Counted from the stretch's first letter, positions 1-7,970 are shown. The stretch is 18,606 nucleotides of DNA from Clostridium sp. (GCA_023666975.1 JAMPAW010000061.1:1-18606), one strand, 5' to 3'. Notes: generated from the sequence alone by a model not told the origin. Numbers and translations are program-made.

Positions 1-1397
1 AAGCAGCGGAAGAAGCAGCGAGAAAGGCGGCCGAGGAAGAAGCAAGGCGTAAGGCAGAAGAAGAGGCAAAGCGCAAAGCGGAAGAAGAGGCGGCGAGAAA
101 AGCAGCGGAAGAAGCAGCGAGAAAGGCGGCCGAGGAAGAAGCAAGGCGTAAGGCTGAGGAAGAGGCAAAGCGCAAAGCAGAAGAAGAGGCGGCGAGAAAA
201 GCGGCGGAAGAAGCAGCTAGAAAGGCAGCTGAGGAAGAGGCAAGGCGTAAGGCGGAAGAAGAGGCGGCGAGAAAAGCGGCGGAAGAAGCAGCAAGAAAGG
301 CGGCCGAGGAAGAAGCAAGGCGTAAGGCGGAAGAAGAGGCGGCGAGAAAAGCAGCGGAAGAAGCAGCAAGAAAGGCGGCCGAGGAAGAAGCAAGACGTAA
401 AGCAGAAGAAGAGGCGGCGAGAAAAGCAGCGGAAGAAGCAGCGAGAAAGGCGGCCGAGGAAGAAGCAAGACGCAAGGCGGAAGAAGAGGCAGCGAGAAAG
501 GCAGCCGAGGAAGAGGCAAGACGCAGAGCCGAGGAAGAAGCAAGACGCAAGGCGGAAGAAGAGGCGGCGAGAAAGGCAGCCGAGGAAGAGGCAAGACGCA
601 AAGCGGAAGAGGAAATCAGACGTAAGGTTGAGGAAGAGGCAAGACAGAAGGCTGAAGCAGCTGCAGCGAGTGCACAGGCAGCATCGAGTGGAGATTATTC
701 TTTACCGGTTGGGGCAGAACAATTTTTGGGAAAATACTTATCTGTTGGGTCAATCAGCGAGCAGATTGTTAATACAATGCGATATATTAGCGATAATCCG
801 TCTGAACCGAGAAATGTTGTGGTTCTTGGACAATATGGATTCGGTACGACGACAATTGCAGAAGATTTTGCCAGAAGTTTCTATACAATGGGAATATGCA
901 AGACAAAGACGATTGCTAAGATTAAAGCTGCTGCATTGAATAGAGCAAATATCAGTGATGCAATCAGCAAACTTCAGGGTGGATGTCTTGTGGTGGAAAA
1001 TGCAGGCGTTATTTCACCACAAAAGCTGGAGGAGATTTATCAGATTGTAAGCAGCCCGAATAATGATGTTGTTGTGATTATGACAGGACAGATTGAAACT
1101 TTATCAAAATTATTTAAAGATAATACAGTGATTTCTTCCCAGTTTAAGCATTTGATACAGGTACACAGAATTACAGATATGGATGTATTCTCCATTGCCA
1201 AGAATCATGCGATACAGCTTGGATATCCGTGTGAGTCCGGTGCGGAAAGTAATCTCAGAAGGAGAATGCAGGAAGTAGAAAGCGGTAATCTTGACCGGGT
1301 TTTGAAAATTGTAGATAATGCTGTTTCAAAGGCTCATAATCGAGAAATGAGTTCAGGGGAACAGGAACATCGCTTGGTTGCTGCCGACTTTGAATAA
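1..1397 (+). CDS. Ala/Glu/Lys/Arg-repeat protein with degenerate CbxX/EccA-like AAA+ domain (5' end missing)
   Basis: The frame is open from base 3 to the TAA at 1395-1397 with no stop, so the gene begins upstream of the window. About 220 residues of charged repeat (units such as [20 protein letters not shown]), expected to form a long single alpha helix or coiled coil, lead through an Ala/Ser linker to a ~220-residue globular part. That part follows the CbxX/CfxQ (EccA-type) AAA+ layout: a glycine loop [15 protein letters not shown] (about 826-870), a Walker-B-like strand [10 protein letters not shown], a sensor-1-like strand [12 protein letters not shown] and an SQF motif where SRF is usual. 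The Walker lysine is Thr, the acidic pair reads Glu-Asn and the finger arginine is Gln, so ATP hydrolysis is doubtful. It may be a scaffold or pseudo-ATPase. Family members often sit beside type VII secretion genes, but here that link is inference. The reading frame is certain; the family assignment is moderate. Confidence 0.72.
   Translation, partial: AAEEAARKAAEEEARRKAEEEAKRKAEEEAARKAAEEAARKAAEEEARRKAEEEAKRKAEEEAARKAAEEAARKAAEEEARRKAEEEAARKAAEEAARKAAEEEARRKAEEEAARKAAEEAARKAAEEEARRKAEEEAARKAAEEAARKAAEEEARRKAEEEAARKAAEEEARRRAEEEARRKAEEEAARKAAEEEARRKAEEEIRRKVEEEARQKAEAAAASAQAASSGDYSLPVGAEQFLGKYLSVGSISEQIVNTMRYISDNPSEPRNVVVLGQYGFGTTTIAEDFARSFYTMGICKTKTIAKIKAAALNRANISDAISKLQGGCLVVENAGVISPQKLEEIYQIVSSPNNDVVVIMTGQIETLSKLFKDNTVISSQFKHLIQVHRITDMDVFSIAKNHAIQLGYPCESGAESNLRRRMQEVESGNLDRVLKIVDNAVSKAHNREMSSGEQEHRLVAADFE
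3..660 (+). repeat. In-frame tandem repeats coding A/E/K/R-rich helix, 99-bp and 75-bp units
   Basis: The segment starting GCRGCGGAAGAAGCAGC recurs at 3, 102, 201, 276, 351 and 426. The unit is therefore 99 bp (33 codons) twice and then 75 bp (25 codons) three times. The long unit equals the short one plus an eight-residue insert, AEEEAKRK. After about 480 the copies become irregular and fade out near 660. All unit lengths are multiples of three. The coding strand is strongly purine-rich, which gives proline/leucine-rich false ORFs on the other strand. Confidence 0.9.
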
Positions 1398-1404
1398 TTC
1401 TTTG

Positions 1405-1433
1405 TTGACAATATGGGAAAAGTGTTGTAAATT
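1405..1433 (+). promoter_or_regulatory. Candidate sigma-A promoter for the mreB-type gene
   Basis: A perfect -35 TTGACA (1405-1410) is followed after 17 bp by TAAATT (1428-1433; 4 of 6 matches to TATAAT). It lies about 100 bp upstream of the mreB-type start. The -10 overlaps the left arm of the hairpin at 1429-1479, so the two may not work independently. Confidence 0.4.
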
Positions 1434-1479
1434 GCAATGGTATAGCGTTTAGTGATGAACGTTATACCATTAGCAATTT
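1429..1479 (+). other. Long inverted repeat between the AAA-like gene and mreB
   Basis: The left arm AAATTGCAATGGTATAGCGTT and the right arm AACGTTATACCATTAGCAATTT pair over about 20 bp with one bulged T and one mismatch, around an 8-nt loop. No T-tract follows, so it is not a standard intrinsic terminator. It could be an operator over the mreB promoter, or an RNA 3'-end or processing structure for the upstream gene. Confidence 0.6.
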
Positions 1480-1536
1480 ATCAGCGAGGGATAAAGGTTA
1501 CTGTTTACGATATTATTACGATAAGAGGAAATCATT

Positions 1537-2520
1537 ATGTTTGATATGGATATAGGAATTGATTTAGGAACTGCGAATGTTTTAGTTTTTGTAAAAGGCA
1601 AAGGGATTGTCATTAATCAGCCGTCAGTTGTGGCCTTTGAGACAAAGTCGAAGCGGCTTGTTGCTATCGGGAACAAAGCAAAACTTATGATGGGGAAAGA
1701 ACCGGATAATATTGAGGTGATTCGCCCTCTGAGACAGGGTGTTATATCCGATTATACGGTCACGGAGCGGATGCTGAAAACTTTTATTGAGACGGCAATG
1801 CAAAAAAAGAGGATGCTCAGCCGGCCAAGAATCTGCGTTTGCGTTCCGAGCGGTGTTACGGAGTTGGAGAAAAGAGGAGTAGAGGACGCAGTATATCGTT
1901 CTGGTGCTAAGCATGTAGATATTATGGAGGAGCCGATAGCAGCGGCTATCGGTGCCGATATTGATATTTCCCTGCCGAAAGGGAATATGATTGTGGATAT
2001 CGGTGGAGGTACTACGGATGTAGCGGTTATTTCGTTAGGCGGAATTGTAGTGAGCAATTCCTTGAAACTGGCAGGCGATGATTACAACGAGGCGATGATT
2101 AAATACATCCGCCGTACCTATAATTTGTTAATCGGTGAGCCTACCGCAGAAAAAATTAAGATGAATATTGGTTCTGTATATCCGAGAGAGGAACCGTTGA
2201 CCATGGAAGTAAAGGGAAGGGATATGGTCAGTGGCTATCCGGCCAGGATTATCGTTTCGTCGGAGGAAACCATAGAAGCATTTGCTGAGGTGACGGCACA
2301 AATCCTAGATACAATACATAATGTTTTGGAAATCTCTCCTCCGGAATTAATTGCCGATATTGCAGAGAAAGGAATTGTGCTGACTGGTGGGGGCAGCCTT
2401 CTTTACGGAATGGACAGGTTGGTAGAGGAAAGTACCGGTATTCAGGCTTTTGTATCACAGTCGGCATTGGAGGCAGTGGTGGTAGGAGCCGGTAAATCTG
2501 CCAGATTTGTAAAAAAATAA
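1537..2520 (+). CDS. mreB: MreB/Mbl-type rod-shape actin homologue
   Basis: This 327-residue protein has the usual length and the full actin-fold ATPase signature. It shows phosphate-1 DLGTANVLVF near residue 9, the MreB-typical CVPSGVTELEKRGVEDA, the connecting motif EEPIAAAIGAD, phosphate-2 DIGGGTTDVAVISLGG near 155, and the adenosine motif LTGGGSLLYGMD near the C-terminus. No catalytic position looks lost. MreB family filaments lie under the membrane and guide lateral cell-wall synthesis. AGAGGAAA upstream of the ATG is a suitable ribosome binding site. The gene stands alone: no mreC or mreD follows, and a terminator lies 58 bp downstream, so it may be an additional paralogue such as mbl or mreBH. 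The family is certain; which paralogue is not. Confidence 0.93.
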   Translation: MFDMDIGIDLGTANVLVFVKGKGIVINQPSVVAFETKSKRLVAIGNKAKLMMGKEPDNIEVIRPLRQGVISDYTVTERMLKTFIETAMQKKRMLSRPRICVCVPSGVTELEKRGVEDAVYRSGAKHVDIMEEPIAAAIGADIDISLPKGNMIVDIGGGTTDVAVISLGGIVVSNSLKLAGDDYNEAMIKYIRRTYNLLIGEPTAEKIKMNIGSVYPREEPLTMEVKGRDMVSGYPARIIVSSEETIEAFAEVTAQILDTIHNVLEISPPELIADIAEKGIVLTGGGSLLYGMDRLVEESTGIQAFVSQSALEAVVVGAGKSARFVKK

Positions 2521-2577
2521 TTGAAAGAAATGGGACGATCACAGCCCAAAAACAGAATCGTGAGAGTGTTATAAATT

Positions 2578-2621
2578 AGCATCGATGATAATCATTAAAC
2601 TATGATATCACGGTGCTTTTT
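2578..2621 (+). terminator. Intrinsic terminator after mreB-type gene
   Basis: AGCATCGATGATAATCAT pairs with ATGATATCACGGTGCT (two single-base bulges, one G-T pair) around a 6-nt loop, and TTTTT follows directly. It separates mreB from the butyrate operon promoter. Confidence 0.75.
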
Positions 2622-2635
2622 GTTTGGATAATCGG

Positions 2636-2664
2636 TTGCAAGATTGTGAAAATTATGCTATCAT
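2636..2664 (+). promoter_or_regulatory. Promoter of the butyrate operon
   Basis: TTGCAA (2636-2641) is followed by exactly 17 bp and then TATCAT (2659-2664). A TGC immediately before the -10 makes it an extended -10 promoter. It follows the mreB terminator and precedes thl by about 100 bp, leaving a 5' leader of roughly 90 nt that contains a small ORF. Confidence 0.7.
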
Positions 2665-2723
2665 AATTAGCAGATTGCGTAGTGGCTGAAATCTTTTGAA
2701 AAATGCCGTTGAGGAGAGATTTT

Positions 2724-2783
2724 ATGTCAACCGCAAAATTTAAAACGGAGGAAGTAACATTATGTCAAAGAAAGTTGTTTTAG
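2724..2783 (+). CDS. Possible 19-residue leader ORF overlapping thl start
   Basis: An ATG at 2724 has a good ribosome binding site (GAGGAGAG at 2711-2718, about 5 nt away). It opens a 19-codon frame reading [19 protein letters not shown] that stops at 2783, 22 bases inside thl in another frame. Translation of it would pass over the thl ribosome binding site and so could couple or limit thl translation. No homology is recognised, and it may be chance. Confidence 0.35.
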   Translation: MSTAKFKTEEVTLCQRKLF

Positions 2784-3943
2784 CTGGCGCTTGTCGTACA
2801 GCCATCGGAACTATGGGTGGAGGATTAAGCACAACCCCAGCCCAGGAATTAGGTGCTATTGTTATCAAGGAGGCTTTGAACAGAGCGGGTGTTCCGAGTG
2901 ATCAGGTAGATCATGTATATATGGGATGTGTAATTCAGGCTGGCCTTGGACAGAACGTGGCACGTCAAGCTTCTATCAAAGCCGGGTTACCAATTGAGAC
3001 CCCTGCCGTTACGGTTAATGTTGTTTGTGGATCAGGTTTGAATTGTGTAAATATGGCTGCACAGATGATTCAGGCAGGAGATGCAGATATTGTGGTTGCA
3101 GGTGGTATGGAGAATATGTCTATGGCTCCATATGCTTTAAAGCAGGCCCGTTTTGGTTATAGAATGGGTAATAACACAATGGTGGATACAATGGTTAACG
3201 ATGCATTATGGGACGCATTTAATGATTATCATATGGGTATCACTGCTGAAAATGTGTGTGAGAAGTACGGTATTACAAGAGAGGAACTGGATGCATTTGC
3301 TGCCAAATCTCAGCAGAAAGCCGCTGCTGCAGTAGAGGCAGGAACGTTCAAGGAGGAAATCGTTCCGGTAGAAGTTAAGCAGAAAAAGCAGACCGTGATG
3401 ATTGATACGGATGAAGGTCCTCGTCCGGGTACTACTGCAGAGAGTATTGCTAAACTCCGTCCTGCATTTAAGCCGGATGGTATTGTGACAGCAGCGAACT
3501 CTTCCGGTATTAATGACGGTGCAGCAGCAATTGTGGTAATGAGCGAAGAAAAGGCTAAAGAATTAGGAGTTAAGCCTATGGCTACCTTTATTGCCGGAGC
3601 ACTGGGCGGTGTTGATCCTTCCATTATGGGTGTTGGTCCGGTTGCCTCTACAAGAAAGGTTATGGCAAAGACTGGATATAAGATTGAGGACTTTGATATT
3701 ATTGAGGCAAACGAGGCATTCGCAGCACAGTCAATTGCCGTACAGAAAGAGCTTGGCTTTACGGATGAGCAGCTGAATCCAAATGGCGGTGCTATTGCAC
3801 TTGGACATCCTGTTGGAGCGTCAGGATGCCGTATTCTTGTTACTTTATTACACGAGATGATTAGAAAAGATGCCAAGAAAGGTCTTGCCACGCTCTGTAT
3901 CGGTGGTGGTATGGGTTGTTCTACTATTGTTGAGAGAGATTAA
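2762..3943 (+). CDS. thl: Acetyl-CoA acetyltransferase (thiolase)
   Basis: Condenses two acetyl-CoA to acetoacetyl-CoA, the first step from acetyl-CoA towards butyrate, in the cytoplasm. The 393 residues match the usual thiolase length. The acyl-accepting cysteine is Cys89 in NVVCGSG, the NEAFAAQ loop is present, the general base is His349 in [14 protein letters not shown], and the second catalytic cysteine is Cys379 in CIGGGMG. The start is set by GGAGGA about 7 nt upstream of ATG 2762. First gene of the six-gene operon, 46 bp before crt. No anomaly is seen in the protein. Confidence 0.97.
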   Translation: MSKKVVLAGACRTAIGTMGGGLSTTPAQELGAIVIKEALNRAGVPSDQVDHVYMGCVIQAGLGQNVARQASIKAGLPIETPAVTVNVVCGSGLNCVNMAAQMIQAGDADIVVAGGMENMSMAPYALKQARFGYRMGNNTMVDTMVNDALWDAFNDYHMGITAENVCEKYGITREELDAFAAKSQQKAAAAVEAGTFKEEIVPVEVKQKKQTVMIDTDEGPRPGTTAESIAKLRPAFKPDGIVTAANSSGINDGAAAIVVMSEEKAKELGVKPMATFIAGALGGVDPSIMGVGPVASTRKVMAKTGYKIEDFDIIEANEAFAAQSIAVQKELGFTDEQLNPNGGAIALGHPVGASGCRILVTLLHEMIRKDAKKGLATLCIGGGMGCSTIVERD

Positions 3944-3989
3944 TCAGATTAGCTGGCAATAAGAATGAGAATGATAAGGAGATAGTTCA

Positions 3990-4781
3990 ATGGAGTTTAT
4001 TACATACGAGCAGGACGAATTTGTTGGCGTTATTACGATTAATCGTCCTAAAGCGTTAAATGCGTTAAACAGTCAGGTTTTGGATGAACTGAATACTGCT
4101 TTGGATGCAGTTGATTTGGACAAGACCAGAGCTTTAATATTAACCGGCGCCGGTGAAAAGTCATTTGTTGCGGGTGCAGATATCGGTGAGATGTCTACCC
4201 TTACAAAGGCAGAAGGCGAAGCTTTTGGTAAGAAGGGGAATGATGTATTTCGTAAGTTGGAGACATTTCCAATTCCTGTGATTGCAGCTGTAAATGGTTT
4301 TGCATTAGGCGGTGGATGTGAGATTTCTATGAGTTGTGATATCAGAATCTGTTCTGAAAATGCAGTATTTGGACAGCCGGAGGTTGGACTTGGCATTACA
4401 CCGGGATTCGGTGGCACACAGAGACTGGCACGTCTGGTAAGTCCGGGCATGGCAAAACAGATGATTTATACGGCTCGTAATATTAAGGCAGATGAGGCAT
4501 ACCGCATTGGCCTTGTCAATGCAGTATATCCATTAGAGGAGTTAATGCCGGCAGCAAAGAAGATGGCAGCCGGAATTGCAGCACAGGCTCCGATTGCTGT
4601 GCGCAACTGCAAGAAAGCAATCAATGACGGTTTGCAGGTAGATATGGATCAGGCAATCGTGATAGAAGAAAAATTATTTGGTGACTGTTTCGAGACAGAA
4701 GACCAGAAGGCTGGAATGGGTAATTTCTTAGAGAAAGATAAGGAGAAGAAGCTTAAGGTTGTTCCGTTCCAGAATAAGTAA
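3990..4781 (+). CDS. crt: Crotonase, 3-hydroxybutyryl-CoA dehydratase
   Basis: Dehydrates 3-hydroxybutyryl-CoA to crotonyl-CoA. The 263-residue protein is a standard short enoyl-CoA hydratase/isomerase family member. It has the oxyanion-hole strand SFVAGADIGEM (residues 58-68), the NGFALGGGCEISMSCDIR block carrying Glu111, and FGQPEVGLGITPGFGGTQRL carrying Glu131. These two glutamates occupy the positions of the catalytic pair in the hydratase family. AAGGAG precedes the ATG. It follows thl closely, and a stable hairpin lies between it and hbd. Function in butyrate formation is inferred from the operon. Confidence 0.96.
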   Translation: MEFITYEQDEFVGVITINRPKALNALNSQVLDELNTALDAVDLDKTRALILTGAGEKSFVAGADIGEMSTLTKAEGEAFGKKGNDVFRKLETFPIPVIAAVNGFALGGGCEISMSCDIRICSENAVFGQPEVGLGITPGFGGTQRLARLVSPGMAKQMIYTARNIKADEAYRIGLVNAVYPLEELMPAAKKMAAGIAAQAPIAVRNCKKAINDGLQVDMDQAIVIEEKLFGDCFETEDQKAGMGNFLEKDKEKKLKVVPFQNK

Positions 4782-4794
4782 TCATATGATTTTA

Positions 4795-4832
4795 ACACAT
4801 TAGGGTGGTCGTTTTGACCATCCTAAATGTGT
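4795..4832 (+). other. Hairpin in the crt-hbd spacer
   Basis: ACACATTAGGGTGGTC and GACCATCCTAAATGTGT pair over 16 bp with one G-T pair and one bulge, around a GTTTT loop. No U-tract follows, so termination is unlikely. In this position it more plausibly protects or marks a processing end in the operon mRNA, which would let crt and hbd levels differ. The remaining spacer is AT-rich and ends in a T-run just before the hbd ribosome binding site. Confidence 0.6.
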
Positions 4833-4912
4833 GAAATAAGGATAGCAGTTTGAACGAAACGTAAATGAATTTAAACTGTATATTCAAAAAATTTTTTTAG
4901 GAGGATATGAAA

Positions 4913-5785
4913 ATGAAAGTTGGCGTTATTGGTGCAGGAACCATGGGTCAGGGTATTGCGAAGGCATTCGCCCAGGTTGAAGGATATGAAGTAGCACTTT
5001 GCGACATCAAGCAGGAGTGGGCTGAAGGCGGAAAGGACAAGATTGCAAAGGGTTATGCAAGACTTGTTGAAAAAGGAAAGATGACACAGGAGAAGGTGGA
5101 TGGAATCCTTGACAGCATTACTCCTGGTCTCAAAGAAGATCTCTGTGCAGATTGTGATTTGATTGTGGAAGCAGCTTTTGAGGATATGGAGGTTAAGAAG
5201 ACAACATTTTCTGAGTTAGATAAGATTGCGAAACCGGAGTGTATTTTTGCTTCCAATACATCAAGCCTTTCCATTACCGAGATTGGAAACGGTCTTACAC
5301 GTCCGATGATCGGCATGCATTTCTTCAATCCGGCAGACCGTATGAAATTAGTAGAGGTTATTGCAGGTGTGAACACACCGGAGGAGACCGTTTCTAAGAT
5401 CGTTAAGATTTCGGAAGAAATTGGCAAGACACCGGTACAGGTAAATGAGGCTGCCGGTTTTGTGGTAAACCGTATTTTAATTCCGATGATTAATGAGGCG
5501 GCATTCATCAAGATGGAAGGCGTTTCTGATGTTGCAGGTATTGATTCTGCAATGAAGCTTGGCGCAAATCATCCAATGGGACCTCTTGAGTTAGGTGATT
5601 TCATCGGCTTGGATATCTGCCTTGCAATCATGGATGTTCTCTATAAGGAAACCGGTGACAGTAAGTATCGTGCTTGCCCGCTGCTTCGCAAGATGGTTCG
5701 TGGCGGCAATCTTGGTGTTAAGAGTGGAAAAGGATTTTATGTATATAATGCTGACCGGACAAAGACACCAATGGATGCTCAGTAA
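4913..5785 (+). CDS. hbd: 3-hydroxybutyryl-CoA dehydrogenase
   Basis: Reduces acetoacetyl-CoA to 3-hydroxybutyryl-CoA with NAD(P)H. The 290-residue protein shows the N-terminal Rossmann loop GAGTMGQG (residues 7-14), the SNTSS substrate segment (114-118), the catalytic His136 in MHFFNPADRMKLVEV with Glu148, and NRILIPMINEA with Asn186, followed by the helical C-terminal domain. An in-frame ATG at 4907 lies only 2 nt after AGGAGG (4899-4904). The ATG at 4913 has an 8-nt spacing and gives the usual MKVGVIGAGTMG start, so it is preferred. Third gene of the operon. Confidence 0.96.
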   Translation: MKVGVIGAGTMGQGIAKAFAQVEGYEVALCDIKQEWAEGGKDKIAKGYARLVEKGKMTQEKVDGILDSITPGLKEDLCADCDLIVEAAFEDMEVKKTTFSELDKIAKPECIFASNTSSLSITEIGNGLTRPMIGMHFFNPADRMKLVEVIAGVNTPEETVSKIVKISEEIGKTPVQVNEAAGFVVNRILIPMINEAAFIKMEGVSDVAGIDSAMKLGANHPMGPLELGDFIGLDICLAIMDVLYKETGDSKYRACPLLRKMVRGGNLGVKSGKGFYVYNADRTKTPMDAQ

Positions 5786-5792
5786 ATAAAAG

Positions 5793-5984
5793 ACACTAAA
5801 TTCGCAACTGCGTTGCTCATTAAGTGTTCCGTTAGGAAACACTATGACCACTAAGCTCAAAAACACTAGCTAAAGCATACCTTCATACTAAGCTCGGAAA
5901 CACCTCGCTAAGTATTCAGGCATCGCTAAGTGGTCAAGTGTATTTTCACACTAAATTCGCAACTGCGTTGCTCATTAAGTGTTC
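5793..5984 (+). repeat. Composite palindromic repeat element between hbd and bcd
   Basis: A 37-bp sequence occurs as two identical direct copies at 5793-5829 and 5948-5984. Each copy is itself an inverted repeat (ACACTAAATTCGCAAC, loop TGC, GTTGCTCATTAAGTGT). Between them lie further inverted repeats: 5839-5856 with 5925-5941 (core TGACCACT/AGTGGTC), 5874-5893 with 5907-5927, and a short hairpin at 5824-5841 (GTGTTCC/GGAAACAC). Nearly the whole spacer can therefore fold into nested or side-by-side stem-loops. The recurring ACTAA-...-TAAGT ends suggest an accumulated small dispersed palindrome (REP- or MITE-like). No protein is encoded. It does not look like a terminator, because the bcd ribosome binding site follows at once. 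Confidence 0.8.
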
Positions 5985-6005
5985 AATATAGGAGGAATAA
6001 TAAAA

Positions 6006-7172
6006 ATGGATTTCACTTTAAGTAAGAAACATGAAATGGCACAAGCTCTTTTCAGAGAATTTGCTGAAAATGAAGTTAAGCCGCTGGCTCAGGAAATTGA
6101 TGAAGAGCACAGATTTCCAAGAGAGACAGTTGAAAAAATGGCAAAAGCCGGCTTTTTAGGTATTCCTGTACCAAAAGAGTTAGGCGGACAGGGCTGCGAT
6201 CCTCTGACCTATGTAATGTGTGTAGAGGAATTGTCAAAGGTTTGCGGTACGACAGGTGTTATTGTATCCGCACATACTTCTCTTTGCGTAGACCCGATTC
6301 AGACATACGGAACGCCGGAGCAGAAAGAGAAATATATCCCGGATTTGGCTTCCGGTAAGAAGTTAGGTGCTTTTGGCCTGACCGAGCCGGGTGCAGGTAC
6401 CGATGCACAGGGACAGCAGACAAAGGCTGTATTAGACGGCGACGAGTGGGTATTAAACGGTTCAAAGTGCTTTATTACAAATGGTAAAGAAGCAGATGTA
6501 TATATTATCATTGCGGTAACCGGTAAAGTAGAAAAGCGTGGACGTGTACAGAAAGAAATTTCTGCATTTATTGTGGAGAAGGGAACACCGGGCTTTACGT
6601 TTGGTACAAAGGAAAATAAAATGGGTATCTGCGGTTCTTCAACCTATGAGTTGATTTTTACAGACTGCCGTATTCCGAAAGAGAATTTGTTAGGCGCAAA
6701 GGGCAAGGGCTTTGGTATCGCAATGCATACGCTGGACGGCGGACGTATCGGTATCGCAGCTCAGGCACTTGGTATTGCAGAGGGTGCTTTGGAGACGACG
6801 ATTAATTATGTGAAGGAAAGAAAGCAGTTTGGCCGTTCCATCGCACAGTTCCAGAATACACAGTTCCAGTTGGCAGATATGGCAACAAAGGTAGAAGCTG
6901 CAAAGATGCTGGTGTATAAGGCTGCGATGAAGAAAGGTGAGTACCAGAATGGTGCAAAGGTTTCTTATTCGGTAGAGGCTGCTATGGCAAAATTATATGC
7001 TGCAGAGGTTGCTATGGAAGTGACGACAAAGGCAGTACAGTTACATGGTGGATATGGTTATATTAGAGAATATGACGTTGAGCGTATGATGCGTGATGCT
7101 AAGATCACTGAGATCTACGAAGGAACTTCAGAAGTTCAGCGTATGGTTATCTCTTCAAACATTTTAAACTAG
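6006..7172 (+). CDS. bcd: Butyryl-CoA dehydrogenase
   Basis: FAD-dependent short-chain acyl-CoA dehydrogenase that reduces crotonyl-CoA to butyryl-CoA. With EtfAB it forms the electron-bifurcating complex that also reduces ferredoxin. The 388 residues have the family layout: N-terminal helices, the FGLTEPGAGTDAQG flavin/substrate segment, WVLNGSKCFITNG, the KERKQFGRSIAQFQ helix, the QLHGGYGYIREYDVERMMRDAKI stretch, and the catalytic glutamate E372 in IYEGTSEVQR. The start at 6006 is set by AGGAGG at 5990-5995 (10-nt spacing). A longer reading from GTG 5979 would begin inside the palindromic repeat and contain the ribosome binding site. It is followed after 12 bp by etfB. Confidence 0.97.
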   Translation: MDFTLSKKHEMAQALFREFAENEVKPLAQEIDEEHRFPRETVEKMAKAGFLGIPVPKELGGQGCDPLTYVMCVEELSKVCGTTGVIVSAHTSLCVDPIQTYGTPEQKEKYIPDLASGKKLGAFGLTEPGAGTDAQGQQTKAVLDGDEWVLNGSKCFITNGKEADVYIIIAVTGKVEKRGRVQKEISAFIVEKGTPGFTFGTKENKMGICGSSTYELIFTDCRIPKENLLGAKGKGFGIAMHTLDGGRIGIAAQALGIAEGALETTINYVKERKQFGRSIAQFQNTQFQLADMATKVEAAKMLVYKAAMKKGEYQNGAKVSYSVEAAMAKLYAAEVAMEVTTKAVQLHGGYGYIREYDVERMMRDAKITEIYEGTSEVQRMVISSNILN

Positions 7173-7184
7173 GAGGTAATTGAC

Positions 7185-7970
7185 GTGAAGATTGTTGTTT
7201 GTGTAAAACAGGTGCCTGATACAAAGGGCGGAGTGAAATTTAATCCAGATGGAACGCTGGACAGAGGTGCAATGCTTACGATTATGAATCCGGATGATAA
7301 GGCCGGCCTTGAGGCTGCACTTCGTTTGAAGGATGAGTATGGAGCAGAGGTTACCGTAGTAACGATGGGTCTTCCGAAGGCGGAGGAGGTTCTCCGTGAG
7401 GCTATGGCCATGGGAGCGGACAAGGGTATTCTGGTAACGGACAGAGTATTGGGTGGTGCCGATACATGGGCTACTTCTACTACACTTGCCGGTGCAATTC
7501 GTAATCTGGAGTATGACTTAATTATTACTGGCCGTCAGGCGATTGATGGAGATACTGCACAGGTTGGACCTCAGATTTCTGAGCACTTGGGAATTCCGGT
7601 AATTTCCTATGCAGAGGATTTGAAGATAGAGGGCAATAGTGTTATCGTGAAGCGTCAGTATGAGGACAGATATCATATGGTGAAAGCCCAGATGCCTTGT
7701 CTGGTAACTGCTCTTGCAGAATTAAATGAGCCGCGTTACATGACTCCGGGTGGAATTTTCGATGCTTATGATGCAGAGATTACCGTTTGGGGTAGAGATA
7801 ATCTTGTTGATGTCGATGATGCAAACCTCGGTTTGAAAGGTTCTCCGACTAAGATTGCTAAGGCTTCTGATAAGGTGAGAAAGGGTGCCGGTGAGAAGGT
7901 TGCTCCGGATTCTCCGGAAGAAGCAGTAAGCTACATTATGGATAAGTTGACAACAAAACATGTAATCTAA
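7185..7970 (+). CDS. etfB: Electron transfer flavoprotein beta subunit
   Basis: The 261-residue subunit has the FixA/EtfB fold. It begins MKIVVCVKQVPDTK and carries the diagnostic GRQAIDGDTAQVGPQ segment (residues 116-130), which in bifurcating Etf proteins helps bind the NADH-side flavin. It accepts electrons from NADH and splits them between ferredoxin and Bcd. The start codon is GTG. AGGAGG overlaps the bcd stop codon at 7171-7176, so expression is likely coupled to bcd. It is adjacent to etfA, as in other butyrate operons. Confidence 0.96.
   Translation: MKIVVCVKQVPDTKGGVKFNPDGTLDRGAMLTIMNPDDKAGLEAALRLKDEYGAEVTVVTMGLPKAEEVLREAMAMGADKGILVTDRVLGGADTWATSTTLAGAIRNLEYDLIITGRQAIDGDTAQVGPQISEHLGIPVISYAEDLKIEGNSVIVKRQYEDRYHMVKAQMPCLVTALAELNEPRYMTPGGIFDAYDAEITVWGRDNLVDVDDANLGLKGSPTKIAKASDKVRKGAGEKVAPDSPEEAVSYIMDKLTTKHVI

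Noticed and set aside
217..594. Minus-strand ORF rich in Leu/Pro (125 codons)
   Set aside because: It is the antisense shadow of the purine-rich coding repeat; no ribosome binding site and no domain.
628..939. Plus-strand 103-codon ORF in another frame of the AAA-like gene
   Set aside because: It overlaps the open frame 3-1397, which carries recognisable AAA-like motifs; the alternative frame has none.
5793..5984. CRISPR-like array (two identical 37-bp repeats)
   Set aside because: Only two copies, the intervening sequence is itself palindromic and related to the repeat, the distance is 155 bp, and no cas genes are nearby.
5979..6005. Longer bcd start at GTG 5979
   Set aside because: It begins within the palindromic repeat and would place the AGGAGG ribosome binding site inside the coding sequence; ATG 6006 gives the normal family N-terminus.
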